A stretch of DNA of 33,318 nucleotides from Nitrosovibrio sp. Nv4 (GCA_945860135.1 CAMAPK010000021.1:1-33318), one strand, 5' to 3'; positions 1-9,200 are shown, counted from the stretch's first letter. Notes: generated by a model from the letters alone, not told the origin. Program-made: numbers and translations.

Positions 1-470
1 CAGGTCGCACCCTCGGTCTCCATCTTCTTGTGTGCGGCCTTGGCGTCCCCGCCCGGCGGTTGTGGATTCTTGTGACATTCGCGGCAGGTGGTGCTGTCCC
101 ATTTCTTCAGGTTCATGCGCGCATCGTGCGCCATGATCAGCCGCCGCTCGTTGAACTTCTCCAGCGTGGAATAATCCTCGGCAAACTCCAGATACAGTTC
201 CCGTGCACCATCCACTGCGTGGGTATACAGCGCCAGATGGAAGTTCTTGAAACCCTGCGGAATGTGGCAGTCCTTGCAGCCCGGATTGGCACCCAGCGCC
301 CCGTAGTGCGAGGACTTCTTCAGTTCCTCCGCCGGGTAGGTCATCGAATGACAACTGGTGCAGAACGCATCGGTGGAAACAGCCGCCTCGCCGCCGAATA
401 CCACCGCCACCATCACCACCCCCAGCACCGCTCCTATCAGCAGGGAGCCGCCTGCTTTGCCCCCGGCCAT
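1..470 (-). CDS. cycB: NapC/NirT-family tetraheme cytochrome c (cM552-like quinol/cytochrome carrier), 3' end cut by the window
   Basis: The ATG (468-470) overlaps the cycA stop by one base (TGATG), so the two are translationally coupled. The visible 156 codons encode a short N-terminal stretch, one hydrophobic anchor (about residues 9-28), then heme motifs CTSCH, CKDCH and CRECH; the window ends exactly where the first cysteine of a further motif is starting. A single N-terminal anchor followed by four c-type hemes is the NapC/NirT/CymA plan. In ammonia oxidisers the gene after cytochrome c554 encodes cytochrome cM552, thought to pass electrons from c554 to ubiquinone at the periplasmic face of the inner membrane. 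The assignment rests on motifs plus gene order; the C-terminus and fourth heme cannot be checked here. An antisense reading frame across this gene is a shadow. Confidence 0.88.
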   Translation of the reverse strand, partial: MAGGKAGGSLLIGAVLGVVMVAVVFGGEAAVSTDAFCTSCHSMTYPAEELKKSSHYGALGANPGCKDCHIPQGFKNFHLALYTHAVDGARELYLEFAEDYSTLEKFNERRLIMAHDARMNLKKWDSTTCRECHKNPQPPGGDAKAAHKKMETEGAT

Positions 471-1174
471 CAGTCGTCCGATCCTTTCTCGCCTACCTTG
501 GCCGTGGACTGGAAGTCCTTGTGGAACATGAACTCCGGTTCACCCACGAACGTGCCATCCAGTTTGTAGTGCTCGTGCATCGCCTTGGTGTCGCGTACAT
601 ATTTCTTGAAGTCGAAGGTGTATTTCTTGTCCACCTGCGGGGTGAACGGCGTGTACGGTTTCTTCGCGCCTTTCCAGCCCGAGCCTTCGTAGTTCAAGTG
701 ACAGGCGTTGCAGCTTTCTTCAAAGCTGAAGTCCTGACCCGCATCCGCCAATGCCTGCCGTGGGGTGGTCTTCTTCGATTTCTCAAAGTCCGCCCCGGCC
801 TTGCGGTGGATGCCGCGATACTTGGAACCCGGCCCATGGCACGATTCGCAGCCGACTGCCGCCAGGAATTTGCTCGGCTCGGCTATGGTGTAGCCGCCGT
901 TCTTCTCGAAGCCGTCTACGTGGCAGCCCACGCAGTCCTTGTCTTTGGTGTAGTCCTTGTTCGGATCCAGCTTGGCCTTGGTCTTGGCAGCCGCCTTGAC
1001 TTTGGGCTTGAGCGACTCCATCGCCTTGGCATGAGCGGTGCTCTTCCATGACTCGCCCTGGCTCTTGTGGCACGAGCTGCATTTCTTGGTGCCTTCATAC
1101 TTGTCGGCCAGCGCGCTGCCCGAAAAAATTGCCAGCATCGCTGCCGCCAGTGCGAATGTCATAGGATGACGCAT
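470..1174 (-). CDS. cycA: Cytochrome c554, periplasmic tetraheme electron acceptor of HAO
   Basis: A 234-residue protein with a Sec signal peptide (hydrophobic segment, cleavage likely after the ALA near residue 23). Four heme-binding motifs follow: CSSCH, CVGCH, CESCH and CNACH, with the typical LNYEG...PYTPFTP segment after the last. Length and motif order agree with cytochrome c554 of Nitrosomonas (about 235-residue precursor). It takes electrons from hydroxylamine oxidoreductase in the periplasm and hands them to the membrane cytochrome encoded next. The start is supported by AAGGAG five bases upstream of the ATG. A 134-bp gap rich in short palindromes separates it from haoB, so it may have extra expression control relative to hao. 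The identification is firm. Confidence 0.95.
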   Translation of the reverse strand: MRHPMTFALAAAMLAIFSGSALADKYEGTKKCSSCHKSQGESWKSTAHAKAMESLKPKVKAAAKTKAKLDPNKDYTKDKDCVGCHVDGFEKNGGYTIAEPSKFLAAVGCESCHGPGSKYRGIHRKAGADFEKSKKTTPRQALADAGQDFSFEESCNACHLNYEGSGWKGAKKPYTPFTPQVDKKYTFDFKKYVRDTKAMHEHYKLDGTFVGEPEFMFHKDFQSTAKVGEKGSDD

Positions 1175-1200
1175 GATTTCTCCTTCATATCCGTTGTTAT

Positions 1201-1263
1201 GGTTTAACCGTACCCTTTATAGATACACTTTATCGTTGCTTTGTACAAACTGGTAGAACCAGT
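1201..1263. promoter_or_regulatory. Cluster of short palindromes in the haoB-cycA gap
   Basis: The 134-bp gap contains GGTTTAACC (1201-1209), TTGTACAA (1241-1248) and ACTGGT-AGA-ACCAGT (1249-1263), with another palindrome, TGGTACCA, a little further left (about 1278-1286). None is followed by a clear T-run, so this is not a standard terminator. It may be an mRNA-stability or attenuation region, or a binding region that sets cycA expression apart from hao-haoB. No convincing -35/-10 pair with 16-18 bp spacing was found for cycA. Confidence 0.3.
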
Positions 1264-1308
1264 ACCATCACTCTTTCTGGTACCACTGATACCGCAGGAC
1301 TCTGCCGC

Positions 1309-2325
1309 TCAATCCGCTTTACCGGATGCTGTCGCCGGAATCTTGTACAGCCAGTAGCCACCATGTTGGTAGACAGCCTGCAGCGCTTCCAGGTCGAGCG
1401 GCTGGGTGTTGGTAAAAGGCAGTGTCTGGGCCAGCAGGGTGTTGGTGCTCTTGGCATCCTTCAGGAAGAAGGCGCGCACTTCGCTGTCGGAAATCGATTG
1501 CAGCGCGTAGGTTTCGTAGTGGTTGTCGCGCATCCAGCCTTTCAGGTAGCCGATCAGTCCATGCATGTTGCCGCCCATGGGAAAGACTTTGTAGGCCATG
1601 TCGAAATGGCTCGGGCGCATTAGCCCCAGTTTGTAGAGGTCGGTGACGTGCACCACCAGGTAGGCTTCGCGCGGACCCGCCAGTTCGCGCAGGATGGCAG
1701 CACCGGCCTGCGGGCTGGCAACCAGCGCATCGGCAAAGCGCTGGAATTTCTGGCGCTCGTCAGCCGATGCCGGCGCGCCCCAGAATTTGTCTTCATACTG
1801 GCGGATGACATCGCTGCGCTCGCGCCAGTGCGGCGGAATGATCAGCGGCTCCCCTACATGCGCTGTGAACAGGGTATCGCGTCCGGTCAGCAGCCGGATC
1901 TGTTGGGCGGTGTCCCACCACGACAGGATCAGTGCGTCTTTCGGCGCATGTTTGGCAATCGCGCCCGCCAAGGTGGTCAATTCGGATAGCTTGCCGTCGA
2001 GGGCGCCAATCGGTTCGCTGGTACGACTCTCCCAGCTGAGCAGCACCGGCGCGGCATTGCCGCGGCTTGCCACATGCGTCACCGCAATGGGTTTGTCCAC
2101 TTCCGGCACCCGCACTTCGTATTTGCGCACGTTCAGATCCGGCCAGTCTTGCAGCCGCAGCTCGGCAAACTTGTCGACGCCGCCTTCTTCAACCAGCTGG
2201 TATTGGTACGGCGCCGGTTTGGGGTTGAACCACAAGTAGGCAAACCAGGCGAGCAAAAGAAAACCTCCCGTTACCAGGAGAATCCCCAGTGCCGGGAGGA
2301 ATTTATTTCCCGGTCGCGCCGGCAT
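1309..2325 (-). CDS. haoB: HaoB, membrane-anchored protein of the hydroxylamine-oxidation cluster
   Basis: Sits directly after hao, as in other ammonia-oxidising bacteria, where it is called orf2 or haoB. It has one hydrophobic helix near the N-terminus (FLPALGILLVTGGFLLLAWF) and then about 300 mostly hydrophilic residues, so it is probably anchored in the inner membrane with a periplasmic body. It has no heme motif. The ATG at 2325 was chosen (338 residues) because GGAG lies seven bases upstream. A TTG at 2355 in the same frame would give 348 residues and overlap the hao stop (TTGA), and cannot be excluded. The function is unproven; a role in HAO assembly or membrane attachment is a guess from linkage. 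Confidence 0.85.
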   Translation of the reverse strand: MPARPGNKFLPALGILLVTGGFLLLAWFAYLWFNPKPAPYQYQLVEEGGVDKFAELRLQDWPDLNVRKYEVRVPEVDKPIAVTHVASRGNAAPVLLSWESRTSEPIGALDGKLSELTTLAGAIAKHAPKDALILSWWDTAQQIRLLTGRDTLFTAHVGEPLIIPPHWRERSDVIRQYEDKFWGAPASADERQKFQRFADALVASPQAGAAILRELAGPREAYLVVHVTDLYKLGLMRPSHFDMAYKVFPMGGNMHGLIGYLKGWMRDNHYETYALQSISDSEVRAFFLKDAKSTNTLLAQTLPFTNTQPLDLEALQAVYQHGGYWLYKIPATASGKAD

Positions 2326-2351
2326 TTCGGCGCTCCGGGAGGATGCGGAGG

Positions 2352-4064
2352 TCAACGTCCGCTTTTGTCGCGGCGGCGCCAGCCAGCCAGCGCGATCGTG
2401 CCCGCCAGCAGCATGCCCCCACCCAGACCACCGATCGAGATCTTGTCACTGGGGCTGTCGATGTCCAGCAGGCTGGTACGACGGCCTTCCAGTCGGTCGA
2501 TGCGCTTCTGCAGTGCCACCATCTCGCGGATCTTGGTGTTCTCATCCATGATCTCGACATAGGCCCGGTTCATCGGCCCCCAGCCTTCGGTGTAGGTGTA
2601 ACCACCCGGGTTGACGTGCGCCAGTCCAACGTGGCCTTTCGGCAGGTCGTTCTCGCCCATCTCCAGTACCTTCAGTTCGATGGCGGCCGGGTTGTTGTCC
2701 TTCGACCAGTACAGCTGGGTGAAGCCCGCAAACATTTCCTTGTCCGGCGCCAGCGGGGCCGGACGATTGGTCTTCTGACCCGTCAGCAGGCCTTCCTTGT
2801 AGAGCTTCTCCACTACGCCATGCGATTCCTGGTATTTGGCCAGCAGATGCAGCGTGCCCTTGTCCATGAATTCCAGGTAGGAGCGGGTGAAGCGTTCGGC
2901 ATGGCACTGGGTACAGGTCTTCACCCAGGAATCCAGCCGCTCTTCCGACCATTCGCTGTTGATGTTCTCGGCGATGCCAGGCACGGCCGGGTAGTTGGCC
3001 CAGCGTACCTTGCGCACCATGTTGTGGCTGAACTTGCCTTCGTACTCCATGTGACAGCCCGCGCAGGTCGGGGCTGTCTGCCCGCCTTTGCTGTAGGCGT
3101 CGGAGAGTTGGACATCCCAGTTCCATTTGCTGCCCATCATCGACACGACTTTGCCGTGCTTGGACATGGAGTAGGCTTCCCAGTTGTTGTGGTCTACCCC
3201 GCTGTGACAGGTGGCGCAGGCTTCCGGCTTGCGTGACTCGGCCGCCGAGAATTCGTGCCGGGTGTGGCAGCCATCGCATTTGTTCTGGTTGGTGTGGCAC
3301 TGGCTGCAGCCTTCGGCGATCTCGCGCTGGGGCATGGCGGCAAATACCGCCACCTCTACGTTGGCTTTCCAGTCCAGCGCATGCGAGGGACGGCCATCGG
3401 GCCAGCCGGTCTTGAATGGCCAGATCATGGTGTCGCGCTCGGATTCGCGTTCGGCAAATTCCTGCAGGTGGCAGACGCCGCACACGTCAGCAGTAGGCAT
3501 GCGCATGTCGACGCTGTGGTCGGCTTTCTTCTTGGTGTTGATGTCCACGTGGCAGTCGATACAGCCCACTTCTTTCAGCTTCTCGCCCGCACCCAGGCGG
3601 CCCATTGAGCGCAGGTTGTTCTCGACGCTTTCCAGTTTGGCTTTCTTGTAGAAAGTTGCGTCAGTCGGCTTAAGTGCGCGGATCTTGTCCAGGTTGGCAT
3701 GGCTGCTCTTCTTCCAGGCATTCACCCACACCGGCGATTCGTCAGTATGGCACTTCACGCATTCCTGGCGTGAGGCCACTTCTTTCATCGAGGTCGGCGG
3801 TTTGTAGAAGGAGGCCGGGTCCATGTACATGCTGAACGGTATCGGTTCCCAGTACTGCGCCAGGGTTCCGCGCCCGGCGCCTTGCGCCGGATCCTTGTAG
3901 CGCTTGCTCAGCGCATCATGCAATTGCTTGGGTGTGGCCGATTGCTCCAGACTCAGCGCTTTGTACGTTTCCTTGGGGACGCTGGGAAAGTTCGCGTATG
4001 CAGACGCCGCCAGCACCGTACCGCTGACCAGCAAAACAAACCTCAGCCAAAGCTTGGCAACCAT
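2352..4064 (-). CDS. hao: Hydroxylamine oxidoreductase, octaheme c-type, periplasmic
   Basis: A 570-residue precursor with a signal peptide ending in ASAYA at residue 24. Eight CxxCH motifs start at residues 102, 168, 195, 253, 263, 283, 334 and 384. The fourth (C253) corresponds to the catalytic P460 heme, and Tyr491 in the GGYTYTEGW segment sits where the cross-linking tyrosine of Nitrosomonas HAO lies (Tyr467 of the mature protein plus the 24-residue signal). The enzyme oxidises hydroxylamine to nitric oxide/nitrite and delivers electrons to cytochrome c554. A hydrophobic segment at residues 542-562 followed by RRRDK looks like a C-terminal membrane anchor. AGGAG seven bases before the ATG supports the start. 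It is the first gene of hao-haoB-cycA-cycB. Confidence 0.97.
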   Translation of the reverse strand: MVAKLWLRFVLLVSGTVLAASAYANFPSVPKETYKALSLEQSATPKQLHDALSKRYKDPAQGAGRGTLAQYWEPIPFSMYMDPASFYKPPTSMKEVASRQECVKCHTDESPVWVNAWKKSSHANLDKIRALKPTDATFYKKAKLESVENNLRSMGRLGAGEKLKEVGCIDCHVDINTKKKADHSVDMRMPTADVCGVCHLQEFAERESERDTMIWPFKTGWPDGRPSHALDWKANVEVAVFAAMPQREIAEGCSQCHTNQNKCDGCHTRHEFSAAESRKPEACATCHSGVDHNNWEAYSMSKHGKVVSMMGSKWNWDVQLSDAYSKGGQTAPTCAGCHMEYEGKFSHNMVRKVRWANYPAVPGIAENINSEWSEERLDSWVKTCTQCHAERFTRSYLEFMDKGTLHLLAKYQESHGVVEKLYKEGLLTGQKTNRPAPLAPDKEMFAGFTQLYWSKDNNPAAIELKVLEMGENDLPKGHVGLAHVNPGGYTYTEGWGPMNRAYVEIMDENTKIREMVALQKRIDRLEGRRTSLLDIDSPSDKISIGGLGGGMLLAGTIALAGWRRRDKSGR

Positions 4065-4166
4065 GTCTTCTCTCCTTTGTTGTTCCGTAATTATTATGGT
4101 GTTCGTGTTCGTGGCCGTCTGACCCTATCCCAATATCCCAGAATAGCCCATTCCAACGACCCACGT

Positions 4167-4195
4167 AGCCTAACGCCTCATCCAATACCTGTCAA
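4167..4195 (-). promoter_or_regulatory. Sigma70-type promoter upstream of hao
   Basis: On the minus strand, TTGACA (4190-4195, perfect -35) is followed after exactly 17 bases by TAGGCT (4167-4172), a weak -10 with the key T, A and final T. It points at hao and predicts a transcript starting near 4160, giving a 5' leader of roughly 95 bases. This is inferred from sequence only. Confidence 0.55.
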
Positions 4196-4259
4196 GAAAT
4201 TTGCGCAGCTTTAAACACCCTGAATCTGCCCCGGAAAACTCCCGAATCAGTAACGCAGA

Positions 4260-5452
4260 TCAAATTACTTCTTGTGCTTTCAGCGCGGCTTGCGCGACTT
4301 CGTCATATCCCAAACTACTGAGGATTTCTGCGGTATGCGCGCCTAGTTGCGGGCCAACCCAGCGGATTTCACCGGGTGTGCGCGACAATTTGGGAACAAT
4401 GCCGGGCAATTTCAATGGCCGTCCATCCGACAACTGGAACTGCCGGATCATTTCTCGTGCCTGATAGTGCGGATCATTGACGATATCGGCGATGTCGTAT
4501 ATTTTTCCTGCCGGAACTTCTGCCTTGTCGAGTATTGTCAGAATTTCGTCCAAGTCATGCTGCATGGTCCAGGCTGTGATTACCTCGTCGAGCTCCCAAG
4601 TACGTTTTACCCGTCCATCATTATGTGCAAGCTCTGGATCATTGGCCAGATCGTTACGGCCAATGGCCAGCATCATGCGCTTAAAAATACTGTCGGCATT
4701 AGCGCCGATCACCACGTACTTTTTGTCACGACATGGATAGGTGTTTGATGGTGTAATACCCGGCAGGGATGCACCGCTTCGGTTCCGAGTGAAACCAAAC
4801 ATGTCATATTCCGGCAGCAGGCTCTCCATCAGATTGAACACCGATTCGTACAGTGCCACATCTACCACCTGACCTTTGCCGTCGCCCGTGTTACGTTGGT
4901 GTAGCGCCATCAATGCGCCCATTACGCCATGCATGGCGGCGATAGAATCGCCTATCGACACCCCCACTCGCACCGGCGCTTGATCCGGGTAACCGGTAAG
5001 ATGACGCAGCCGCCCATGGATTCACCGATTGCGCCAAAGCCGGGTCGATCGCGGTAGGGTCCCGTTTGTCCATAGCCGGAAATGCGTACCATGATGAGCC
5101 TTGGGTTGATTGCGCTAAGCTGCTCCCATCCCAGGTTCCAGTCTTCCATTACGCCAGGACGGAAATTTTCTATCACAATATCAGCGTCCTTCACCAATTG
5201 CCTGACGATTTCCTGGCCCGCTTCCTTCTTGAGATTTATCGTCACCGACTTCTTGTTGCGTGCCTGCACATACCACCATAACGATGTGCCATTATGCAGC
5301 CTGCGCCACTGTCGCAATGGGTCGCCGTTTTTTGGGGATTCGATCTTGATCACTTCCGCACCGAACTCCGCCATCAATCGGGCGGCAAATGGTCCGGCAA
5401 TGAGCGTACCCATTTCGATAACTTTTATTCCTTGCAGTGGCGTCTGTCCCAT
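4260..5452 (-). pseudogene. CaiB/BaiF-family (class III) CoA-transferase, frameshifted
   Basis: The N-terminal half (from the ATG at 5452, MGQTPLQGIKV) carries the family's hallmarks: GTLIAGPFAARLMAEFGAEV, then IENFRPG, then RISGYGQTGPYRDRPGFG. The reading continues in another frame from about 5010 with RVGVSIGDSIAAMHG through to the C-terminus at 4260. In the third frame the missing linker reads LRHLTGYPDQAPV, exactly what family members have, so one base appears to be missing around 5009-5011 (the GGCGGCTG stretch). With that base restored the protein would be about 397 residues, the usual length. Either the gene is inactivated or this is a one-base sequencing error. The family moves CoA between acyl-CoA and carboxylic acids; the substrate is unknown. 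The upstream M at 5488 is less likely; AGGA lies before 5452. Confidence 0.8.
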
Positions 5453-5545
5453 GATCTGTCCTGTCTTGTGTCTGTGTAATAAGCTCATGCTGCAGCAGAC
5501 TCAAATGGCGGGCCTGCTCATTTCTTCCACATGCTGTAATCTTGT

Positions 5546-6292
5546 TTATACTGGATTGTCCACATCAATGAATTGGTGGGCAATACCGAATTTCTGCGCC
5601 GTATGCGCGCCCAATGCCTGGACACCATAACGCTCGGTGGCATGATGTCCTGCCGCAAGGAAGGCCACACCTGATTCACGTGCGGCATGCACGGTCTGCT
5701 CGGAAATTTCACCGGTGATAAATGCATCTACGCCCAGGCCAATCGCTTCATCGAAATAATCTTGTGCCGCACCAGTACACCAGGCTATACGCTGCACTGG
5801 TTTTTCTGCATCACCGATCATGAGTGGCTTGCGCGACAACAGGTGCTCAATGTTCATCCCCAGATCTTTCAGCATCATGGTTTGAGGCAGGGTGCCGTGT
5901 GCAGCGATACTCTGTTCGCCAAAGCGGCCACTTTCAATGAAACCAAGTCTGTGTCCCAGTTGCGTGTTGTTACCTAATTCCAAATGCATATCCAGCGGCA
6001 AGTGATAAGCAAGCAGGCTGACATCGTGCTCCATCAGCAAAGCAATGCGGCGACGTTTCATGCCGGTCAGGCATTGGTTTTCGCCGCGCCAGAAATAACC
6101 GTGATGTACCAGCACGGCATCTGCACCCGCGACCACAGCAGCTTGCAGGAAATCAAGCGAGGCGGTTACGCCACTAATCAGCTTGCGTACTTCGCTTCGC
6201 CCTTCCACTTGCAGCCCATTTGGGCAATAATCATGGACATGGGCGATATCCAGAAGTTGATTCAGGTAGATTTCGAGTTCGTTCAGTCGCAT
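5546..6292 (-). CDS. Nif3-like (YbgI/DUF34) dinuclear metal-centre protein
   Basis: A 248-residue protein of the Nif3/YbgI family, which forms toroidal hexamers with a two-metal site per subunit. Visible signatures are the N-terminal DYCPNGLQVEG, the metal-binding VHHGYFW segment, and near the C-terminus AGHHATERYG. A GTP cyclohydrolase-like or metal-chaperone role has been suggested for the family, but the physiological role is not settled. The ATG at 6292 was chosen because GGAG lies five bases upstream and the family begins at this point (MRLNELEIYLN). An in-frame upstream start would add 29 unrelated residues running towards the divergent protease gene. The gap to that gene is 59 bp and probably holds both promoters. 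Confidence 0.9.
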   Translation of the reverse strand: MRLNELEIYLNQLLDIAHVHDYCPNGLQVEGRSEVRKLISGVTASLDFLQAAVVAGADAVLVHHGYFWRGENQCLTGMKRRRIALLMEHDVSLLAYHLPLDMHLELGNNTQLGHRLGFIESGRFGEQSIAAHGTLPQTMMLKDLGMNIEHLLSRKPLMIGDAEKPVQRIAWCTGAAQDYFDEAIGLGVDAFITGEISEQTVHAARESGVAFLAAGHHATERYGVQALGAHTAQKFGIAHQFIDVDNPV

Positions 6293-6351
6293 CAATGCTC
6301 CCCCTTGTTTCTTTATGGCAGTTATTCTGGCGTCGAAATCCGTATACCAAC

Positions 6352-7518
6352 ATGCATAAACTCTGGTTGATTTTCGCACAAACGGTAACGATATTCCTTG
6401 CGGTATTGTTTGTTGTCTCTACTTTGCGGCCTGAGCTGTTACCGTGGAGCTCTCGTGGCGGTATGGTGACACTGAAAGAGGCCACCCGCGATGGCGCGTC
6501 TAAGCCCGGCGGCTTTAGCGATGCCGTACAAATTGCTACGCCGTCAGTGGTTAACGTTTTCACCAGCAAGGAAGTCAAGATACCCCCTCATCCACTGCTG
6601 GATGACCCCATGTTCCGACGCTTCTTTGGTGACCGCTTCGAGTCGCAGACCCGGCGTGCATCAAGTCTCGGTTCCGGTGTCATCGTGAGTCCGGAAGGCT
6701 ATATTCTTACCAATCATCATGTGGTCGAGGCTGCGGACGAGATAGAGATTGCATTGATGGATGGTAGGAAAGCCAGGGCGCGCATCATTGGCTCGGATCC
6801 GGAAACCGATCTGGCTGTCATAAAGGTGGAGATGGGAGCGCTGCCAGCAATGACTTTTGGGCATTCCGACCATGCCAGAGTGGGTGATATGGTGCTTGCC
6901 ATCGGCAACCCCTTTGGTGTCGGGCAGACAGTGACCATGGGTATTATCAGCGCACTGGGAAGGTCGCATCTGGGTATCAATACTTTCGAAAACTTTATCC
7001 AGACCGATGCTGCCATTAATCCAGGGAACTCCGGCGGTGCGCTGGTGGATGCCGCCGGCAATCTGATCGGCATTAATACCGCGATTGTTTCTCGTACTGG
7101 CGGATCGCTTGGCATTGGTTTTGCCATTCCAGCCAGTATCGCCAGGCAGATAATGGAACAGATCATTCAGACCGGCGGCGTGATCCGTGGCTGGATCGGT
7201 GTGGAAGTGCAGGATTTAACACCGGAACTGGCGGAATCATTCAAGCGCGCCAACGCCAATGGCGCATTGATTGCGGGCGTGCTCAGGGATGGTCCCGCCG
7301 ACAAGGCCGGAATGAAGCCGGGAGATATCGTGGTGGCGGTAGACGGTAAAGTGGTCAATGATTCATCTGTCATGCTCAATCTGATCGCAGCACTGCCGCC
7401 GGGAGAAACGGGCGTGGTTACAGTGGTACGCAACCAGGCGGAGAAAGTCATCAAGATCAAGGTCGGAAAACGTCCCAAACCGGCGCCGCAGGAGCTGGAT
7501 CAGGATGCATTGGAATAG
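6352..7518 (+). CDS. DegS/HtrA-like serine protease, membrane-anchored, one PDZ domain
   Basis: 388 residues from the ATG at 6352. An N-terminal hydrophobic helix (about residues 4-24) anchors it in the inner membrane with the protease in the periplasm. The trypsin-like triad is His123 (TNHHVV), Asp153 (ETDLAVIKV) and Ser227 (NPGNSGG). A single PDZ domain (about residues 285-370) follows, giving the DegS plan rather than the two-PDZ DegP/DegQ plan. Such proteases handle misfolded envelope proteins or trigger envelope-stress signalling. Upstream in-frame codons were rejected because they translate the opposite-strand nif3-like 5' end and lack the membrane anchor at the N-terminus. No strong ribosome-binding site is visible. 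It converges with tatC. The name degS or degQ cannot be fixed by sequence alone. Confidence 0.9.
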   Translation: MHKLWLIFAQTVTIFLAVLFVVSTLRPELLPWSSRGGMVTLKEATRDGASKPGGFSDAVQIATPSVVNVFTSKEVKIPPHPLLDDPMFRRFFGDRFESQTRRASSLGSGVIVSPEGYILTNHHVVEAADEIEIALMDGRKARARIIGSDPETDLAVIKVEMGALPAMTFGHSDHARVGDMVLAIGNPFGVGQTVTMGIISALGRSHLGINTFENFIQTDAAINPGNSGGALVDAAGNLIGINTAIVSRTGGSLGIGFAIPASIARQIMEQIIQTGGVIRGWIGVEVQDLTPELAESFKRANANGALIAGVLRDGPADKAGMKPGDIVVAVDGKVVNDSSVMLNLIAALPPGETGVVTVVRNQAEKVIKIKVGKRPKPAPQELDQDALE

Positions 7519-7579
7519 GCTTGCCGGACTTAAGCGATAAGACTGTTCTTTTGCGTCAGCCACAGTTCTGCTGCCGGGT

Positions 7580-8389
7580 TCAACGATTTTCCTTGCTTCC
7601 GACTTCGGCCTTGTCCGGTTCTCGTGCCATTGCCTCGTCACTCTGGTTATTTGCAGTTGGGCAATCCGTAGCCGGTATAGGTTTGCCCATGAAACCTGCT
7701 ACCAGTATGCCCAATTCGTAGAGCAGATAAAGCGGTACCGCCAGCATGAATTGCGAGACTACATCAGGCGGGGTAAAGATTGCGCCGGCCACGAATGCGC
7801 CAACGAGAACATAGCTGCGTATATCCTTTAATTTCCTTATCGAGATAATACCCATACGGACCAGCATCACGACGAATACCGGTACTTCGAAAGTCACACC
7901 AAAAGCGATGAACATGGTCAGAACAAAGTCGAGATATTTGCCAATATCGGTCATTACTGCCACGCCTTGCGGTGCAAAATGGGTAATGAACTCGAATACC
8001 AGCGGCAGTGCGGCGAAATAGGCAAATGCCATGCCGCAGATGAACAGAAAGCTGCTGGCGAACACCAGCGGCAGCACCATGCGTCTTTCGTGCGTATATA
8101 ACCCCGGCGCAACGAATGCCCACATCTGGTAGAGCGTGTGCGGCAGCGTGATGACGACAGCCGCCATCATGGCAACTTTCATCGGCACGAAGAACGGCGT
8201 GGCGATTTCGGTGGCGATCATCTGCCCACCTTGCGGCAACTCCTCCAGCAGGGGTTGTGCCAGCAGTGAGTACAGTTCCCGCGCATAATAGGCGCAGGGC
8301 AGGAAAGCGAGCGCCAGCACGCCGACGATGCGTATCAGCCTGGTGCGCAATTCCATCAGATGCGAAATGAATGTGTCGTCGGTGCTCAT
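7580..8389 (-). CDS. tatC: Sec-independent protein translocase TatC
   Basis: 269 residues from the ATG at 8389, giving the family start MSTDDTFISHLMELRTRL with its conserved N-terminal F..HL.ELR motif. Six hydrophobic segments follow, as expected for TatC, which with TatB forms the receptor for twin-arginine signal peptides and exports folded, often cofactor-bearing, proteins. An in-frame GTG ten codons upstream exists but is not needed for the fold. It is the last gene of tatABC here, converging on the DegS-like protease, with no obvious terminator between them. The C-terminal tail (after PIPATDCPTANN) is hydrophilic and variable. Confidence 0.95.
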   Translation of the reverse strand: MSTDDTFISHLMELRTRLIRIVGVLALAFLPCAYYARELYSLLAQPLLEELPQGGQMIATEIATPFFVPMKVAMMAAVVITLPHTLYQMWAFVAPGLYTHERRMVLPLVFASSFLFICGMAFAYFAALPLVFEFITHFAPQGVAVMTDIGKYLDFVLTMFIAFGVTFEVPVFVVMLVRMGIISIRKLKDIRSYVLVGAFVAGAIFTPPDVVSQFMLAVPLYLLYELGILVAGFMGKPIPATDCPTANNQSDEAMAREPDKAEVGSKENR

Positions 8390-8452
8390 GTTATGAAGGG
8401 GGAGGGCTTGAGCCGACACAACTATATTGACGCGCGTCAGCGTGAATGTGCG

Positions 8453-8887
8453 TTATTTGCCGGCCCCATTAGCGGTACTTTGTTTCAGTTCTCCGGGGGT
8501 ATTATCCAGTCCCGGCTCCGGCTGGAATGCTGGCCCAACTTGGGCGGCATGGGATTCCACTACGGGTTTGATTTCTGCCACGATTTCTAGGGGCGGTACA
8601 GTTACTGTCGTAACTGGAGTTACTGTTATTTCCTGCAACTGATTTATTTCCTGCCGTACCGTATTGTCGAATGAGTGGGTGATTTCCTGCATCGAAGTTT
8701 TCAGTTTCTTCAGTTCTTCCAGTTCCATTTCATGTCGGATACCACTCCTGACATCGTTGGCGTAACGCTGCGCTCGTCCAAATAGATATCCCAGAGTACG
8801 TGCCACCTTGGGCAGTCGTTGCGGGCCGATCACAATAAGCGCCACAACTGCAATGATCAGAATTTCTGCGAAACTGATATCAAACAT
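8453..8887 (-). CDS. tatB: Twin-arginine translocase subunit TatB
   Basis: 144 residues. It opens with MFDISFAEILIIAVVALIV and the GPQRLP motif that marks TatB (Glu8 in the membrane helix, then the Gly-Pro hinge), followed by an amphipathic helix and a long charged tail that is probably disordered and rich in Val, Thr and Pro. TatB works with TatC in substrate recognition. The longer tail and the hinge GPQRLP (not FGTKKL) separate it from TatA next door. No clear Shine-Dalgarno sequence precedes the ATG. Confidence 0.94.
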   Translation of the reverse strand: MFDISFAEILIIAVVALIVIGPQRLPKVARTLGYLFGRAQRYANDVRSGIRHEMELEELKKLKTSMQEITHSFDNTVRQEINQLQEITVTPVTTVTVPPLEIVAEIKPVVESHAAQVGPAFQPEPGLDNTPGELKQSTANGAGK

Positions 8888-8967
8888 TTTTTGTGCGGAT
8901 CGTGGACAAAGAACAGTAACGGGCGGCAGGATTCCTGCCCACCCAGTAGCTCAATCAGCCGCAGCCA

Positions 8968-9189
8968 TCACGGTTTTATTTTCGTCTTGTCCCTGATTTC
9001 GCCTTCGATGGTCTGGCCGCCAGTCTGCGGCGGTGATGTTTCTTCTTCATCGGCGCCTTTCACGCCTTCCTTGAAACCTTTCACTGCACCGCCCAGATCG
9101 CTGCCGAGATTGCGCAGTTTCTTGGTGCCGAACACCAGAACAACAATCACCAGAACCACCAGCCAATGCCAAATGCTGAATGTCCCCAT
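8968..9189 (-). CDS. tatA: Twin-arginine translocase pore subunit TatA
   Basis: 73 residues: one membrane helix ([20 protein letters not shown]), the FGTKKL hinge, then an amphipathic helix ([15 protein letters not shown]) and a short acidic tail, all typical of TatA/E. The second of two adjacent ATGs (9189) is preferred because GGAG then lies six bases upstream; the first would leave only three. It starts 11 bases after the hinT stop, so tatABC probably continues the his-hinT transcript. Confidence 0.95.
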   Translation of the reverse strand: MGTFSIWHWLVVLVIVVLVFGTKKLRNLGSDLGGAVKGFKEGVKGADEEETSPPQTGGQTIEGEIRDKTKIKP

Positions 9190-9200
9190 CATTTACTCCT

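Noticed and set aside
30-569. Plus-strand ORF over the cycB gene, with a run of histidines
   Set aside because: Shadow of a minus-strand cytochrome with three visible heme motifs; the His run is the complement of a GGTGGTGATGG stretch in its membrane anchor.
2289-3236. 315-codon plus-strand ORF opposite hao
   Set aside because: Antisense to the octaheme hao frame; no domain, no ribosome-binding site of note; long shadows are expected in GC-rich genes.
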